A stretch of 64,000 nucleotides of DNA from Globodera rostochiensis (lineage: Eukaryota > Nematoda > Chromadorea > Rhabditida > Heteroderidae), in NCBI GenBank assembly GCA_018350325.1, contig JAEVLN010000003.1:207985-271984 (forward strand), in the 5' to 3' direction. Shown piece by piece: positions 22,713 to 33,606 of this stretch. The notes under the pieces are model-generated. The model was not told where the DNA came from, ran no database searches, and saw only the letters and a list, made by a program, of their open reading frames with translations. The translations under genes and the position numbers were made by a program. Each line of letters starts with the position of its first letter. Positions within the stretch are counted from its first letter, which is position 1.

Positions 22713-24329
22713 ATGGCTAATATCTACGACGAATTTATTATTGTTGATGAAAAATTGATCACCGATAATTGTGGTGATTTTTCTGTATGCCGCCAGCACA
22801 TCAATTCGAAATTCAGTGACCTGACCGCATTTGATGAACTGTAATTATAAAAATTTAATTTGTTTTTTCTGTTTTATTTCACCATTTTCAGCGAGTTCAC
22901 GTTTGTCAACGAGCATTTTCAAATCAAGGACATTGCTTCACGAGCATTGGATGCGTCGGGGCCGTTGGCACAAATTGTTTCATGGAAATGGGAGGGAGGA
23001 AACCAAAAAATTGAACAAGTCAATGCTAATACAGTATCAAAAATAGCATTACTTTATCTTTTCTCTAGTACGGTAGATATCATTTGGACATATTTTTATT
23101 CTAAAAATTGTTTGAAAAAATATTAAAGTTTTGAAAATAAACGACATTTTTACCACTTAAGTATTTATTTTTTAGACCATCACACTCAACAGTGGCGGAA
23201 CAGCGGTGATCGATTGCGACAATTCGCCTTCCGTTGTTATCCGACTTCTTAAAAAACGTCAAGTGATCGAGAAGTGAGTTAAAATTTTTCCTAAATTTTG
23301 CAAATATCCTATTTATTGACGTTTTTCAGCCCGTGCCCGCCGCTCAGCAGTTTTCCGGACGACGATTTGACCGTACACATCGGCGACCGTCAGGTTACGG
23401 TGTCAGCCCATTGGCTAATGTCCGTCTCCCCGGCGGTCGAAGGAATGCTCAGCGTGGACATGAAGGAGAAGCAGCAGCGGACGCTGAACTTGGACGCCCA
23501 TGACATCACAATGGAGCAGTTCATGCAATTCCTGGAGACCGTCAACGACCATCTTCGACATGGTCGAACACTTCCAAATCGTGAGTTGACACAACAACAA
23601 AAAAGAGTTTTAAAAATTTCTTTGACGGGTTCAGCAACAAATGTGCTCGTCCTGCTCAAGTTGGCCGACCACTTTCAGGTCGATTGGCTGAAGGAGTGCT
23701 GTGACGCTCATCTGATCAATTGCGCGGAGATTCCGTTGGTTGAACGTTTTCTTCTCATCGAGCGTTATCGGCTCAACAAATTGAAAGTAGGGCATTTGGC
23801 TTACCACCAGGGATGCTCGTAATTACGAGTTACGGACTACTTAAATTACGGGGTTTTTGATTGTTACGAGCTACGATTTTTTTTTTGATTGTTAAGAGTT
23901 ACGAATTTTTGTAATTTTTTTCGTAATTTTCTGTTTTCTGAGGCGGGGGAGGGGTCGAGAAAATTTTGACTTTTGTAAAGGGAATGAATCGTCCCTTTTA
24001 CCGTGGTTTTGGCTCATGTTCATATTTTCTCTGTGCCGGGGACTAACTCAGGAAGGATCCTATTTTTTGCTGGCTTTTATTCCGAAATATGGCTAATTTC
24101 GCTTTTTCGGGTTTGGAATTTTAATGATTTTTAGATTTTATTTTTATTTACATATGTAAGAATTTAGAATTTCTTCCTGCGTTCTTTGCATCTCGTCAAT
24201 TTGAGAAAGTTCCTGAAGGCCAATCTTGCACAGTTGTCGTCGTCTTACAGTAGCAACGGGTTTTTGTGGGATGTGACCAAGCGAATTTGTGACGAGCAAG
24301 AGGAGCCGACCGATGGATGTTTTTCATGA
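22713..24329 (+). CDS. BTB/POZ-domain protein, copy 1 (BTB-1)
   Basis: Six exons: 22713-22840, 22892-23018, 23176-23273, 23330-23580, 23635-23786, 24168-24329. They give 305 codons plus TGA. An N-terminal module (DEFIIVDEKLIT ... FQIKDIASRALDASGPLAQI ... VIRLLKKRQVIE) of about 115 residues, not recognised, precedes a BTB fold. The BTB part begins DDLTVHIGDRQVTVSAHWLM (the D-x-x-V-x-V-G...V-x-x-L/H core), continues SVDMKEKQQRTLNL and ends ATNVLVLLKLADHFQVDWL with KECCDAHL. The C-terminus (NLRKFLKANLAQLSS) is BACK-like. BTB domains dimerise and often recruit substrates to Cullin-3 ligases; lineage-specific BTB expansions are common in nematodes. The last exon sits inside a segment bounded by a 20-bp inverted repeat (23788-23807 and 24881-24900). 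The splice pattern matches the minus-strand copy exon for exon. Confidence 0.85.
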
Positions 24330-24900
24330 GAAATTTTCTGAAATTCAATTTGTATTTGATCGGTTTTGGCTTAACGAAGTGACACGGAGTTTAATTTTGT
24401 TTTATATTTTAATAAATATGAACGTTTAGGCAAAGCACAATTTTCTCATTTGTCAATGAAAAAAGTATGCTCATTTGTCAGAGCAGGCTTGCGGTTGCTG
24501 AGATTCTTCGGTTTATCCGTACCGAATTATTCCCGACAACCCTGTTTGATGTCGACTTGGTCCAATTTGAACTTTCCCGACGTCCACTCTCAAAGAAAAA
24601 TGCTGAACGATTAATGGAGCTATTATTGACACGGATTTAAGAAAAAAGTTGCAGAAATTCAGTCCATAATTTCAAGTGACGGAGAACGATTTGTTTCATC
24701 CGCGATTCGTTCCTCTTTTAAGCGTTTTTCGTTATAACTTACAAATCTAACCAGATCAAACATTTTCGGTATCATTCGAAAGTATGCAATGAGTAGAAGC
24801 CTTCAGCGGCAAAAGCTAAGCTTTTAGACAATTCTCAAAAAAGTTCTGGCCAGAAAACGCTTTTTTGGCCAGAATTGGCAGTGGTAAGCCAAATGCTCTA
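23788..24900. repeat. 20-bp inverted repeat enclosing the last BTB-1 exon
   Basis: TAGGGCATTTGGCTTACCAC at 23788-23807 faces GTGGTAAGCCAAATGCTCTA at 24881-24900, matching at 19 of 20 positions. The left copy begins at the second base of the exon-5 donor GT. Between them lie intron 5, exon 6 and about 550 bases of 3' flank, including a palindromic GGGATGCTCGTAATTACGAG block at 23810-23829. It may be a transposon-like end pair or two facing copies of a short element. Confidence 0.6.
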
Positions 24901-25160
24901 AGGCCCCCTCCCCCGAAAATTAAAAAATCCTGACCAATTATTTGGGTTACACATCTTTTTATGTTTATTTTACTGGGCGAAATGTCCGAAAGGCTTCGCA
25001 GTTTAACAAAAGAAAAGTTCCAATTTTATTTTAAAAACGAAAAATCAATCCAACACTTGGAATCCATTTGGATTACAGTATCAATTTTATGCATATTTGT
25101 CAACAATAACCCCGAGGGGCTCAATAAGCTTAATATGGGTCAAATGAAATCAAATCGCGC

Positions 25161-26573
25161 TTACTCCTCGTCACAAATTCGATTGATCACACCCCACAAA
25201 AACCCGTTGCTAATGGAAAGCGACGACAGCTGTGCATGATTGGCCTTTAGGAACTTTCTCAAATTGGCCACATCCAACGAACGCAGAAAGAACCCCTAAA
25301 TTTACGCAAAGCTTTAGTAGTTAGAGAAAACTAACGGACTAGGTCCAGAATTAGACAATTTTAATTTTAGTTTGTTTCCCTCCCCCACCCGTTCCCTATA
25401 TTGTTTTAAACGCGGGACTGTAGCCAGAAAATTTGTTTGGCGGGGGATCGGGGAGGGAGTGGTAGGTGGTAGCTAGTGGAAACCAAGCGATTTGTGCGTC
25501 CTAAACTTGGCGGCGGTGGGGGGGGGGAGTGGGGGAGGGGATCATTAATATATTTAGAAAGGTTCAAATCATTTCCGAGAAATACCGCCTTACCTTCAAT
25601 TTGGGAAGGTGGAAGATGTCGGCAAAACGAAGACGTTCGACAAGTTGCAATTCCACGCAATTTACCAAATGTTCGTCACAGCGTCTCTTAAGCCACTCGA
25701 TTTGGTATTGTTCGGCTAACACAAGCAAATCGATGACGGTTTTTGCTGAATCCATTAAATATAAATCTGTTTTAGTCGTTGTTTCCACTCACGATTTGGA
25801 CAATATGAGCCATGTACGGCATTTGGAGAGATGTAATCCATAAAATGCAAAAACTGCTCCATCGTGCCAAAGGTTGCGCTCAAGTTGACTGACCCCTGTT
25901 GCTTTTCTTTCATGTCCCGGTTGATCATGGCATAGAAGAAGGGAGAAACGCACATTAGCCAATGCGCGGAGACAGTAAGATGATGCTCCGCAATTTGCAC
26001 GATAAAACCGTAGTCCATTGAGTCAAGCGGCGGACACGGACTGAAACACCTTCAATAGTATTCGCAAAAATTTCGGAGAAATTTTAACTCACTTCTCGAC
26101 CAGTTCGCGTTTTTTGAGAATACGGACAATAATGGAAGTGTCAATGCTGCAGTCAAAGTCCAACGATCCACTCTTGTCGAGAATTAATGTCTAAACCAGA
26201 AATTATATAAATGTTGTCTTTTTGTTGGGGAGGGGAGGGGCAGTTTCGACGCCATTCGGAGAACTCAAGTACTTTAGAAAACTCAAAAAACTGACTTGTT
26301 GAATTTCCTGCCTCCCGTTGTCCCAATTCCAAGAAACGATTTGTGCCAACGGTCCCGACGCATCCAATGCCCGTGATGCAATGTCCCTGATTTGTAAATG
26401 TTGCGTCTCGTTGTGAAACGTGAACTCGCTGAAAATGGTGGAACAATGCATCGAAAAAATTAAATTTATAATTACAGTTCAGAAAACGGCGTCCTTTCGA
26501 CAAACTTTTCAATTGCGAGATTAGTGATTAATTTTTCTTCAATAATAAAGTAATCGTCGAAAGTGAAGTCGAT
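25161..26573 (-). pseudogene. BTB/POZ-domain gene, copy 2 (BTB-2), start codon lost
   Basis: Exons in order: 26573-26476, 26428-26296, 26190-26093, 26040-25793, 25745-25594, 25295-25161. All junctions sit at the same places as in BTB-1, and the frame stays open from 26573 to the TAA at 25161. Diagnostic matches: IRDIASRALDASGPLAQIVS, VSAHWLMCVSP, NRDMKEKQQGSVNL, QIEWLKRRCDEHLVNCVELQ, NLRKFLKANHAQLSS. Where BTB-1 has its ATG this copy has ATC (26573-26571), with an in-frame TAA six bases upstream, and no acceptor-like AG lies nearby to supply another first exon. I therefore call it a probable pseudogene. Because the rest of the frame is intact, an alternative start or a recent loss remains possible. 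The two copies are tail to tail, about 830 bases apart, and clearly diverged at protein level. Confidence 0.75.
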
Positions 26574-28063
26574 AAATTAAGTTGGCCAAAAACCCATAGG
26601 GGGGAGGGCGCCTCTTGTTCAACATTTTTGAAAAAAAGTTTATTTATTATTTGGTGCAATGATTTCAAGAAACTAAAAATAGAGAATTTGAAGCGCTTTA
26701 TAACTGCCAATGGAATTTGCCATTTGGATACCTGTTTTGGTAAGCCTAATGAACCTCTAAGTTCAGGGTGGCATAGGTCAAAGCCTAATGAACCCCCAAA
26801 TCTTTAAGCTTTCCCTAGTTATTCCCCCCTTATGGCTTTTTGGCCAACTAATTTGCTAGTAACTTTTTTTTCATAGTGCTTGGGCAATTCCAACTCCGCA
26901 AAAGCATTTTTTTTATGTTTTCTAATATATTTGTTGACTAAAAAGAGAATTTGGGCAAATGATGACCTAAAAACGGGAGGGGGGGGGGGGAATGAATGGA
27001 CCCATTCAATGTTGGGGATTAACTCACACACATATTTTTTACATAGGTATTCTTCTTTTTTTGATTTACCTAATGTAAGTTGACCCAAAAGGGCGAAGAG
27101 TAATATGAGTGACCAAACGACAGACCTCAAAGATTACACACCCTGGTCCCTACTTTTTTTAAATTTTTTTTTTCTTTTTTTGCATATTTACCGATTTTTA
27201 TTCAGAAACTTTCTTCGAAAGGACAAAAACATATGTAACAAAAAAAAAAAAATCTGAGAATACAAAATTGGGTTTTGACGAAATGTTCGAATTCAGTTTG
27301 GAACTCAAAATTGGTCGAAATAGAGCTCAGTTAAAAAAAATATTTTATTAAAAATAATTTATTTTAAAATGTTGTTTGAAAGGTTGTCATTTTATGCTTC
27401 AGCGACCCCCCTTCTTAGGCCTATATCGGAATTTTATTGTATCAATTTTGTTTGATTTGCTTTACTAATAACTAAGTTTAACGTCGAAAATCGAAACAAA
27501 CTTCGAAAATTGTTCTAATTTGTAAGTGATTAAAACAATTATTTTATTAAAATTTATTTTAATAAAACATTGTTTGAAAGGTTGTCATTTTATGCTTTAG
27601 CGTCACCGATGATGCCATCATATGCCAAAATCCCAAGCATAACTTCCAATTTCAATAAATAGAAAATCCGGATCAAAATTTACGGATCTTGATTTTCAAT
27701 TTTGAAAATTTACCGGAGGAATTTTTCCGGAAAATCCGGTAATTGTAACTGCTTTTTAAAAAGACAGCACGCCAAAGATTTATTATTACCAACAATTCAT
27801 TCAAACATTAATTCGCTTTTTCCTTTTGCTGTCTGTCCATAACTTTTTTGGTGGTGATTCTTGGCTCATTTACTTGAAAAGTTTTTCGACTTTTTTTTCT
27901 GTGAATGTTTGCTTCTTTTTCATATTTAATCTTTTAGGCATTATTTTTTTATTAAAATGTTGGCATTAATTCCACATTTCAATCTCTGAAGAATCAACCA
28001 AAGATTTGACGACAAATTTAATTAAATATTATTTAAACATCTTGCAAATAATTTTCTCAGAAA
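26574..28063. other. Intergenic region between BTB-2 and the Phafin gene
   Basis: AT-rich, about 1.5 kb. Holds a G-run (26980-26991), two copies of the repeat also found at 22534 (27330-27426 and 27521-27606) and no supported gene. A minus-strand open frame at 26819-27130 begins with a hydrophobic, signal-like stretch (MRSVVWSLILLFALLGQLTL). It lacks downstream support and crosses the G-run, so I do not call it. Confidence 0.4.
27330..27606. repeat. Two copies of the BTB-flanking AT-rich repeat
   Basis: Copies at about 27330-27426 and 27521-27606 share TTTGAAAGGTTGTCATTTTATGC and AGCG(A/T)C with each other, and the AATTATTTTATT...TTATTTTAATAAAA core with 22534-22622. All three are in the same orientation. 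Arrangement as a direct pair suggests local duplication of a short element. Confidence 0.65.
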
Positions 28064-31000
28064 ATGGTTGACAGATTGCGTAAGTTTTTTGGAAATTTAT
28101 CATTTTCAATTATGAAATTTATACATTAGTTTTCGGGGGGTTTTTAGTTAAAAAGTAGACATTTTTTCGGGCTTTTTTTTCTGGTCCCCCGAAGCCTTGG
28201 GGGTCTAATTAATTTTTGTAATTAGCTTTTTCAGGAAACAGCGAGGCTAACACGCGTCGTATACAAAATGTTGAGGCATGTTTTGGCAGTGGCCGTACCT
28301 TGCTGCAGGCCGGCCGAGTGCTGGTCGGCGAAGGCTCTCTGATGAAGATGTGCCGGTCGGTAGTTGAACAAAATGTGTTGGCAAAACGGTTGAGAAAAAC
28401 ATTGGTGCCATCACAATAATGTGCTTTTTGTTGTCGTTTTTTCAATGATCTTGCGCAGCAATCGGTGCTGATCAGGCCGCTTACCCACTCTATCATGTTT
28501 TTGTTTGTTTAACAAAAAAATTTTATCAAAGGCTTAGCCAGGGGGGGAGGCTATGGAGCTGCAACTTACTTCCCCCGAAATTTAAAAATGGGTATAAAAA
28601 AATTAAAATTTGCAAAAAAAAAGACCTTTAACAAGAAAATTTGGAGAATATTTTTCCTTTCGGCTATGCAATAAAACCAAAAAAACACACTCCTAAGGGT
28701 TAAAATTAGCCTCCCACCACGCCGAAAAAATTGGATAAATTCCTTTTTATGGCACCGATTTTTTCAACAAATTTGGCCCTCCGCGTAAATGCCATAAAAA
28801 TAATTAACACATTTTTTTTTTAGCAAAAAGGCCAAGGCGCGAATGTTTTTTCTGTTCAACGATTTGATGGTGTACGGCTCCATTGTTTTGTCGAAGAAGC
28901 GTTACAGCAAACAGCACGTCATCCCACTGGGTTTGCTTTGTTGGTTTTCCGTTTGCCAAAATGTTTTTTGAGCATCAAAAAATGTAATTCTTAGCGCTTT
29001 TTGAGGTCAATTCATACTTCATTCCTTATTCTTAGGCCGAGGTTTGTGCAAAAGTTCGGCTTTCCGTCCTGTAAATGCTCGTTTTCCACAAAAAAACCCC
29101 CGGTCCATTGACGCATTTTTTAATTTGAGTTTACTCAAAAAACAAGAAACATTTTGGTTGGTTACGCACTAGGAGGGATGTTCGAGAGTCTGGGTCTCGA
29201 GTCGAGAAATTTATCGGTTTTTTGTGTCTTGGTTCTCGGTAAATTTCAAGCTTTGAATATCCCCTACTACCAGTAGTGACCGGCCGAAACCGGAAACATG
29301 GGCTCCGTGTCCCGGATTTTTTAGGCGAACGGGTCCGGGATTTTAAACGGATCCCGCCCGTTGCTCCTTTTTGTGATCCCCGGGAGTCCCGTGTCCCGGT
29401 TTTTTGATTTTTCTGCTAACTATAAATGTGAAACAATTTGCTGTGTTCATTCAGAGGAGGTGAAGCTGGACAACCTGGAGGATGAGGGCGACGCGCGCTA
29501 CGGCTGGCTGATCAAAACGCGCACCAAATCGTTTGTGGTCTACGCGGCCACGCAGGGCGAAAAGGAGCAGTGGATGTCGCACATTCGGCGCTGCGCTGAG
29601 GAGCTGATCAACAGTTTGTGCCCATTTTCTTGTGGGGATCACTCACTACACACTTTTACGCCAAGATTCTCGAATAGAGAGCTTGGACCAGGCCGGGCCA
29701 CCGGATTTTGCCAGGCTTGACCAGTTCTGATTATGAAATGCCCGAATTTTAAGAAGACGGGCGCCCGCCTAGGGGGTAAGGACTGAGCTGAGAGAAATTC
29801 GGGCTGCCCGGTTTTTTTTGTTGTTTTGTTTTTGAATTTTTCGACCGTTTTCTTCCACGTTTTCTGAGGATCCCGAATTTCTCGGTCTCCGATCGACCGG
29901 TTGGTCCTTAATTCTGTGTTTTTGGGGTTGCCAATAGCCGATGGCCTTTATTGTTAAGAAATTGGCCATTACAAAAACTGTTTTTCGGGGGGGGGGGGGG
30001 GGTTTTTTAATGTGTTTTTAACGCTTCACTTAAAATTTTATTTAAAAAAATCTAATCTAATCTAAAACATTTTTATTTTGGCTTTTCTAAACTCAAAGCT
30101 TTTTTTTTTTTGTGTACAGTTTCATTTGCATTTTTTTACACATACAAATTGTTCAGATGGAAAAGTGCCACCGTCGGATTATGCGGCGCTTTGGGTGCCC
30201 GACAAAGAGGCGACCAAATGCATGTGCTGTCAAACGTCACATTTCACTGTCATCCAACGCCGACATCATTGCCGCGCCTGCGGGAAGGGTACGTGTTTTG
30301 GTGGTTCGCATTTTTTTTTTTTAGTTATTTTTTATAGTTTTAAATTGGTTTTTTTTTTGTTGAGATTTATATTTTCTTGGCCCCGATTCACATTCATAAA
30401 CAAACACAAAAAGGCAGGGATCCCCGGTCAAAAATGCCAGCCCAGTCACTGGGGGGGGCACATTCGGCATTTTTGATGAAAAATGTTAAAATTGGTTAAT
30501 AGTCAGGGGAAAACAGACACAAATGCGTAATTGTTTGTTTTGTTGCTTTTATGGCATAAATTTGGGAATTGTTTCTCATCAATATACAAAAATTACAACA
30601 ACAATAACAACAAAAAAACAATTTTTCAGTTGTGTGCAACGGATGTTCTTCCAAATCGTTTGTGCTCGAGGGTATAAGCAAGAAGCCGGTGCGCGTCTGT
30701 GACACGGTAATTAATGTTCCACAGACATTCCGCTATAAGGGTTCGAACGGGCGCCCGGGGCGGGGCGGGCAGGCATCCGATTAGCAAATTGTCGACCTGG
30801 GCTTAAGCCCGATATTCGTCCTAAAAGTCCGAAAAATCAAAAAGATTCCCTTTCCGGCCCTTCTTGGGTCGGCCGGCGCCCGGTCAAATAGGAAAAAACA
30901 GCAAAAAAAAAAAAGAAGTTTTCGATTTTTTAACTATTATTAAATTCTTTAAATTCAAAAAATATCATATATAATTAACATTTAATCAAAACTTTTTTTT

Positions 31001-31562
31001 TCATTTTTGTTCAGTGCTACAACAAATTGTGCCAAGGAATGCGCACGCAGCCGATCGCGCAGGCAATGTTTGGCGGCGGCGGCGGTGGCGGCCAACGACG
31101 GGACAGCAGCAGAAGCCTTGCAGAGTACGGCGGCGGCGGCCGTGCCGGTGCCGTCGATGAACACGCTGTCGACTCGTCCGACTCGGACATGGAACAGACG
31201 GAGCAAGAAGAGGAGGAGGGACAGAGGGAGCAAGTAGAAGAATTTTCTTTGAAATTAAAAAAAAAAATTTTTGGAAATACTAAATTGGACTCTGTGGAGG
31301 TTCCCGTACGCTCCGGACCTCCGATTTTTTCATTTTCACAAAAGCCAAGTCCGCCGATCCGGTTTCGGCTCACGGCCTTTTGTGCACAAGTTAATCAAAT
31401 CAAAAAGTGAATGTGTGCACTTTTCAATTTTCATATTTCAAAAAAAAAATTTTTTTTTTTTATAATTTATTTTCACAGCCAACTTTCTACGATTCGGCCG
31501 CCGCCGTTGTCAACAACAACAGCACACCGCCGCCGGCGCCGCAGCGGCAAGTTGAAATTTGA
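28064..31562 (+). CDS. Phafin (PLEKHF-type) PH and FYVE domain endosomal protein
   Basis: Eight exons: 28064-28079, 28235-28355, 28824-28930, 29455-29613, 30157-30288, 30630-30706, 31015-31233, 31479-31562. They give 304 codons plus TGA. The start MVDRL and the next exon (NSEANTRRIQNVEACFG) match animal Phafin2 closely. A PH domain follows (GRVLVGEGSLMKMCR, MFFLFNDLMVYGSIV, GWLIKTRTKSFVVYAAT). Then comes a FYVE zinc finger with WVPD, paired CxxC ligands, the PI3P-binding RRHHCR, CNGC and VRVCDTCYN. A low-complexity acidic/Gly tail (SSDSDMEQTEQEEEE) ends the protein, as in PLEKHF2. Phafins bind PI3P on early endosomes and act in endosome fusion and receptor trafficking. The gene is complete. 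Intron 3 holds a hairpin-type element (about 29165-29277). Confidence 0.95.
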
Positions 31563-33606
31563 ATGGTTTTTTGAGCGTGCCGGTGCCGCTGGGGCTGTTT
31601 CACTTGTGAGAGATGCGCGCGCGTGCGCGAACATTGGAATTTTCTATAAAAACAATTTTCAACTTTTCATCTGCCCGAAATTAAGCCAAAAAAAATTCCA
31701 TGATTTTGTCGCCCCCCCCCCCGATTTGACACAGACACACACACACACATATCAATTGTATCGGCCAATCCATTTGCACCGTTTTTTCGACAAAAAAAAT
31801 TTCCATTTTTACACACACATTATTATATTTTGTGAATTTATGTGCATACATTGTCGAGAAAGGACCGATCGAAATCTCGGTAAACCTCGACGAGATTATT
31901 TCGAGATTCTCGCAAGGGATCTCGATCTTATGAATTTTTTTTTTTGAGATTCTTGATCGAAATCGCCACGAGATTATTTCGAGATTCTCAAGACTGATAG
32001 AAACCCAGATTAGTCCCTGGTTATTAAAATTTTCTCGATCGATGAAATTTTTTTTGAGATTCTCGATCGAAATCTCGATTAGTCCGCAAATACATTGTAT
32101 GATGTTCAGATGATTGATTAACACCCCACCAACCACTGTAGAAATTGATTTTTTGCGCACACATAATTTCTTCAATTCATCTAATTATAATGATAAATAA
32201 AGAACGATAAAAAAAAGCTTTTTTTTTTTGTTGACGCTCGGAATTTTGAAGAAATCGGACCCCCCGCATAACCGGATCGTCTCAACTCTATCAGATCACC
32301 CGGATCAGGACTATCGGGCCAAGGAAAATGCTGGTCAAGGTCCGGTAGCTCTATTTTTTGTAATAAGAAGTGGTGTCAGATCATTCTGGAAGTGTTGAGC
32401 TTGATCGGCTTCTCTCCCTCCCCCTCCGGCGCTTCTTCAAATCGGAAAGAATCATCCAGCCGGTCAAGAGCATTTCTTTTGAAATGTTAGTGGTTCAAAC
32501 GCTTCAAACAACAAATTTAGGCTGCCTGCTGATCGTGACACTTTTTTTATTTAACACAAACTCAACAATTAGAATTTCCCTTCGAAAATGACTCCTATTT
32601 TTTAAATAAATTTATTTGGATATACATAATTAAATTTGCATATTTACAAACATTTTGGTAATTGATGATCAGGGATGTGCAATTTATAGTTGCTCGAACA
32701 AAGAAAATGAAGTTTTCAGTTCACAACGACCACCACTTCCCCCCCCCCCCCCCTTTAGACACCAGAAAGTTTTCAAACAAAAAAATGAATGAGCTAAATT
32801 TGGTTACCTAATTAGGTATTTACACCCCCTAAATGGGAGGGGGGACTCTTTAGAGGAAATGTTTATGCCATTTTTAGTGCCTATCGAACTAATTGCATTT
32901 GGTATTTGGCTTTTTCAACAACTAAAATTGCGCATCCCTTAATGACAAGATAATGATGATGAAGATGATGGAAATGTGTGGGGGTGAAAAAATCTGTAAA
33001 TTATTCCTGCAAAGTTTATGCGGCAATTTGATGGATGTGATTTGGCGGCGCCGGCGGCAGGGGGTAGAAATGAATGAACGAAGGCAAAGGCCCCGCGCGC
33101 TGTCCCCGTTTCGGCTTTTCAAAAAGAATCCCCTGGAAATTTGGAAAGCTTTTTCTTTCTTCTGGTATTTACCGTATTCACTCTTTTAATCCCCCACTCT
33201 CTAATAATCTCCCACTCTCTCTGAGAAGGTTGGAATTAAACCCCCATGGGGATTAAAAGAGTGAATACGGTAAACAAAATTTTGGGGAAATTATATCGGT
33301 TTCAGGTCCTAACGCGAATGCTAACAAAAGGTCCTACCCAGCGACAAACGGTCACCCCTGCTGATGGAAAATCTGACAAACGGTCCCACACGGACAAACG
33401 GTCCCACGGACAAAAGGCTCCCTAGATTTTATTTCACAAATCGTTCAAAGGAAATGCAAACGAAGCATCGAATTGAGAAACATTAATTGGAACGATTTGT
33501 GAAAACAAAAATCGCTTTTTGGATGATTTGGAGGGAGCGCCTGGGTGATCGATCGATCGATCCTCTCTATTGATCAAATTTAATTTTTACCGGTCGGTGG
33601 TGATGT
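31563..33606. other. Intergenic region between the Phafin and GPCR genes
   Basis: The two genes are convergent. The region holds a cluster of CGATCGAAATCTCG elements (31855-32095), a C-run (32740-32752), one ACCGTATT-family hairpin (33171-33271) and four copies of ACAAACGGTCCCA-like words at 33345-33415. GATCGATCGATCGATC at 33548-33562 is a short tetranucleotide run. No gene is supported. Confidence 0.45.
33171..33271. repeat. Foldback hairpin element, ACCGTATT family
   Basis: ACCGTATTCACTCTTTTAAT (33171-33190) is the reverse complement of ATTAAAAGAGTGAATACGGT at 33252-33271, a perfect 20-bp inverted terminal repeat. The inside carries CCCCCACTCTCTAAT and CTCCCACTCTCTC direct repeats. Same family as 1612-1722 and 58008-58151. 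Confidence 0.8.

Noticed and set aside
26819..27130. Minus-strand frame with a signal-like start (MRSVVWSLILLFALLG)
   Set aside because: The remainder crosses a G-run of uncertain length and is Lys/Phe-rich low-complexity sequence. No second exon or homology seen; it could be revisited with RNA data.
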